The notes beneath the pieces were generated by a model. It ran no database searches and was not told the DNA's origin. It saw nothing but the letters and a program-made list of their open reading frames with translations. Source: Actinernus sp. WN-2022 (taxonomy: Eukaryota; Cnidaria; Anthozoa; Actiniaria; Actinernidae). From it: a DNA stretch of 64,000 nt. Location of the stretch: positions 143,584,344-143,648,343 of the forward strand of contig JAOWCC010000577.1 in the NCBI GenBank assembly GCA_030867875.1, written 5' to 3'. Each line of letters begins with the position of its first letter. The first letter of the stretch is position 1. Below are positions 63,368 through 64,000 of the stretch, one piece after another. Position numbers and translations under genes: made by a program.

Positions 63368-64000
63368 CGCTCCACGAATGGATCGAAACACAAACTCTAA
63401 AAAATGTGCAATAACGAAACACGAGGAGAAATTTTAACCGGAGCAACCAGCCTCAAATTAAGCCACACGAACAGCTGGTTGTAATGGAACAAATATTAGA
63501 GAACCTTCGTTGTCGTTGCAAGTAATAGTATGGAAGATAAATACAGAATGCAACTGGCTCAGAGCCGGTATTACTAGTCAACCTACTATTTCAAGAATAC
63601 TTTGGCGATTTGGCGTATTTGCTGTGGTTTCGATTTGAATTTATAAATGTCATGCAAAACATACGAATGTTCATTTTAAAAATATATTAAACAACAAATT
63701 TTACTTATTTTAGATAGTGGTATTCTATTAACTGATCTGCATTATTTGTAGTCTGACACATCCAGTGCAAAGAAATAAAGTGCCAGTGTGATGCACGGAT
63801 GATTTAGCACTGAAACCACACTGTGTTTACAAAAATAATAGTCCTGGACGGATGTACAATGTAGTCTTGTGGGCTTTAAAAGTGAACAAGTTGCACCATA
63901 ATTTTATCAAACGTCTCACATCTCTGAACGTCACATGTTGGAAAAGAAGGGAAAGAGTCGAATATAGAGCACAGAATTACAGGCTAGACAGCTGCAATTT

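Noticed and set aside
1..64000. tRNA, riboswitch or prokaryotic operon features
   Set aside because: I found no cloverleaf with A/B boxes and no bacterial signals. The compact gene chains belong to the Polinton.

Overview
The window is eukaryotic and animal. It carries a spliced cilium gene with GT-AG introns, many short inverted-repeat transposons, several decayed retroelements, an intact hAT transposon, and one complete 15.7 kb Polinton (Maverick), a self-synthesising virus-like DNA transposon. A 28S/ITS2 rDNA fragment and the transposon mix fit an invertebrate metazoan such as a sponge or cnidarian. I cannot fix the phylum from sequence alone.

1-26.7 kb: the minus-strand gene CFAP70 (TTC18), start codon at 26664, runs off the left edge. 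I could place twelve coding exons with matching splice phases; one short exon is missing between 16.5 and 13.7 kb. Its introns hold minisatellites, MITE-like elements with clear target duplications (TA or TAA/TTA), a GC-tract-terminated element (7.0-8.2 kb) and a complete hAT transposon (8255-10960) with an intact transposase and an 8-bp target duplication.

26.9-27.4 kb and 43.1-44.8 kb: LINE remnants and a 5'-truncated Penelope-like element with a GIY-YIG endonuclease. The Polinton is inserted in the Penelope reverse-transcriptase region.

27366-43069: the Polinton. It has 335-bp terminal inverted repeats with five mismatches. The outer 233 bp of each repeat is itself a near-perfect palindrome. 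Left to right it encodes protein-primed DNA polymerase B (+) and, convergent with it, a minus-strand chain that ends with the retroviral-type integrase and starts with a putative major capsid protein: capsid, packaging ATPase, four small proteins, integrase. A 364-aa membrane protein (+) diverges from the capsid gene. A 569-aa tail-anchored protein (-), a putative minor capsid protein (+) and a 203-aa membrane/coiled-coil protein (+) follow. Three minus-strand genes end the element: a TFIIB-like factor, a cysteine-rich protein and an F-box/ankyrin protein transcribed from within the right repeat. Together they cover DNA copying (PolB), integration (integrase), virion building and packaging (capsid proteins, ATPase) and probably element-specific transcription (TFIIB-like factor acting on a recurrent TATAGTTATA-like motif next to start codons). 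I find no adenovirus-type protease. All reading frames are open, so the copy looks young.

45-64 kb: a second copy of the GC-tract element, more MITEs, a CACGTG-rich satellite (48.2-50.6 kb) interrupted by a LINE fragment, a CR1/L2-like LINE (50.6-55.5 kb) split by a 357-bp palindrome and a 1.1 kb TA-element, another broken LINE (59.8-61.3 kb), and a tandemly doubled 28S rRNA 5' end (63.2-63.4 kb). I recognise no host gene in this part.
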